Source: Uliginosibacterium sp.
GTDB taxonomy: Bacteria > Pseudomonadota > Gammaproteobacteria > Burkholderiales > Rhodocyclaceae
Reading direction: 5' to 3'
NCBI GenBank assembly: GCA_016718265.1
Contig: JADKDZ010000025.1
Coordinates: forward strand, 1-6,713
Length of the DNA stretch: 6,713 nt
Shown here: piece after piece, positions 6,070 through 6,713 of the stretch
Position numbering within the stretch: position 1 is the stretch's first letter
Layout of the letters: each line of letters begins with the position of its first letter
The notes under the pieces: model-generated
What the model saw: only the letters and a program-made list of their open reading frames with translations
What the model was told of the DNA's origin: nothing
Databases searched by the model: none
Position numbers and translations under genes: made by a program

Positions 6070-6635
6070 CAGAATATTTCGACATAGACGGCACCCCGCG
6101 CACGGCTGCATGGCTGGCGGCAGCTTATGACGGGTGCTACGTGCTCCCCGCTAACACCGCGGGCGCAAGCGAATACTGGCGGCTGGCGGCGGTGTACTGC
6201 ACCACCGGGCCGGCTGTGCTGAAGGCTGAGGCGCGACGCGGCGTCACCCCTGCCGCTAATCAACCTATCGTGCTATCATGGCCGTCACTCGCGGAGCCGT
6301 CCGAGCACTTGCTACCGTTGCCACCCTCCCCGCACAACTGGGCGACGCGCGGCGTGATCCAACGCACTGAGGCAAGCGGCGTCACCGGCTTCGGGCTGGG
6401 CAGCACCTACGGGCCGTTTTACTCAAGTTGGGTGCTATCGTCGGCGCCCTCGGACTGTCTCACAAAAACGGGGATGAAAGGCGGCACGCCCCACAACGGA
6501 CCCCTACACGCGGTATTCGTGCTGACCTCTGTCAACGTGGAACCCGACCCCGCCCCAGGCGACCCGCTGATACTCGTCACCCTGGCACGTATCGAGGCGC
6601 GGCTGAACGCGTTGGCTGCGCACCTCGGAGCATAG
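6066..6635 (+). CDS. Conserved-looking soluble phage protein of unknown function
   Basis: The 189-residue product starts at TTG 6066, supported by GAGGTG upstream. It has no signal peptide or membrane span. The N-terminal 60 residues are mixed (RTAAWLAAAYDGCYVLP, EYWRLAAVYCTTGPAV). The middle, about 62-155, has motifs that look like a compact globular domain: 'PIVLSWPS', 'GVIQRTEASGVTGFGLGS', 'PSDCLTKTGMKGGTPHNGP'. I have the impression of similar 'GVTGFGLG...GxxHxGP' proteins near phage tail and lysis genes, but cannot name the family. After a Pro/Asp hinge (VEPDPAPGDPL), a short amphipathic helix (LVTLARIEARLNALAAHL) ends the protein, a possible oligomerisation handle. Virion surface protein or carbohydrate-binding accessory are reasonable guesses only. 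The stop TAG provides the first base of the parS-like palindrome. Confidence 0.6.
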   Translation: MTEYFDIDGTPRTAAWLAAAYDGCYVLPANTAGASEYWRLAAVYCTTGPAVLKAEARRGVTPAANQPIVLSWPSLAEPSEHLLPLPPSPHNWATRGVIQRTEASGVTGFGLGSTYGPFYSSWVLSSAPSDCLTKTGMKGGTPHNGPLHAVFVLTSVNVEPDPAPGDPLILVTLARIEARLNALAAHLGA

Positions 6636-6649
6636 TTTCACGTGAAACA
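6634..6649 (+). promoter_or_regulatory. parS: parS-like ParB-binding site
   Basis: The 14 bases 6635-6648, GTTTCACGTGAAAC, are a perfect palindrome and identical to the parS core used by chromosomal ParB/Spo0J proteins of many bacteria (the Streptomyces form is the same 14-mer). Against the 16-base consensus tGTTtCACGTGAAACa only the first base differs. In this role ParB-CTP clamps load at the site and spread along DNA for partition. It overlaps the stop codon of the 189-residue gene. It is the only copy seen in the window, and no parA or parB is present here. A palindromic operator centred on CACGTG is the alternative. Confidence 0.75.
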
Positions 6650-6713
6650 TGACCGGTGGCGAATGCGCAGGCTGATGCGGCGCTGTGCTCGTGACGGTAG
6701 GCGCTACCGATAA
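6642..6713 (+). CDS. Tiny Arg-rich reading frame ending at the window edge
   Basis: GTG 6642 lies within the parS-like palindrome and opens VKHDRWRMRRLMRRCARDGR, then RYR and TAA at 6711-6713, exactly the end of the window. Ten of 23 residues are Arg. An ATG at 6663 would give 16 residues. GGAG at 6627-6630 lies 11 bases before the GTG, a weak and distant match. It may be a small basic peptide or a chance ORF; the exact fit to the window end hints that some annotation treats it as a gene. Confidence 0.25.
   Translation: MKHDRWRMRRLMRRCARDGRRYR
6695..6709 (+). repeat. Short perfect hairpin near the right edge
   Basis: CGGTAG and CTACCG pair as a six-base stem around the loop GCG. No T-run follows within the window, so an intrinsic terminator cannot be claimed; it may be part of one that continues beyond the edge, or chance. 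Confidence 0.3.

Noticed and set aside
6428..6652. A 74-residue plus-strand frame running through the parS-like site
   Set aside because: It overlaps the 189-residue gene throughout, is Arg/Pro-rich shadow sequence and lacks a ribosome binding site.

Overview
The window reads as part of a tailed-phage (or prophage) late region, probably from a phage of Chloroflexota (Anaerolineae-like) bacteria. The host guess is inference. It rests on long Thr-Pro linkers in extracytoplasmic proteins, which are common in secreted Chloroflexota proteins, on the high GC content, and on a tail protein resembling the siphovirus ReqiPepy6 Gp37 family. All credible genes lie on the + strand and are packed with 1-4 base overlaps or gaps of a few bases, as in one long late transcript. 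No stretch over 300 bases lacks a gene.

Layout: (1) 1-374, the C-terminal end of a neutral, Asn/Gly-rich virion-type protein. (2) 374-2258, a Gp37-like tail/baseplate protein of about 627 aa, with a probable beta-sandwich module inserted in its first half, split by a one-base shift in a GGGG run at 1832-1835. (3) 2255-4713, a large exported protein: signal peptide, glycoside-hydrolase-like TIM barrel, beta domain, Thr-Pro linker, CBM9-like carbohydrate-binding domain and Thr-Pro tail. Its signal peptide is one base out of frame with the body; restoring the frame can create a lipoprotein cleavage box. (4) 4720-5577, two small membrane proteins: a hydrophobic holin-size protein and a coiled-coil protein with C-terminal hydrophobic segments, recalling XhlA-type partners of holins. 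(5) 5574-6069, a membrane-anchored Cys-rich extracytoplasmic protein, perhaps also frame-shifted at its 5' end. (6) 6066-6635, an unrecognised soluble protein. (7) 6634-6649, a near-perfect ParB-binding parS site lying on the last stop codon, followed by a tiny Arg-rich reading frame that ends at the last base of the window.

Together the genes suggest a tail tip plus surface-carbohydrate-interaction module followed by a membrane (possibly lysis) module. Three adjacent genes look frame-interrupted at or near homopolymers. That pattern suggests sequencing indels first and programmed frameshifting second. The most unexpected elements are the parS site inside a phage structural/lysis operon and the lipoprotein-like GH+CBM9 protein encoded directly after a tail gene. 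No recognisable endolysin, integrase, terminase, ParA/ParB, tRNA or CRISPR array is present.
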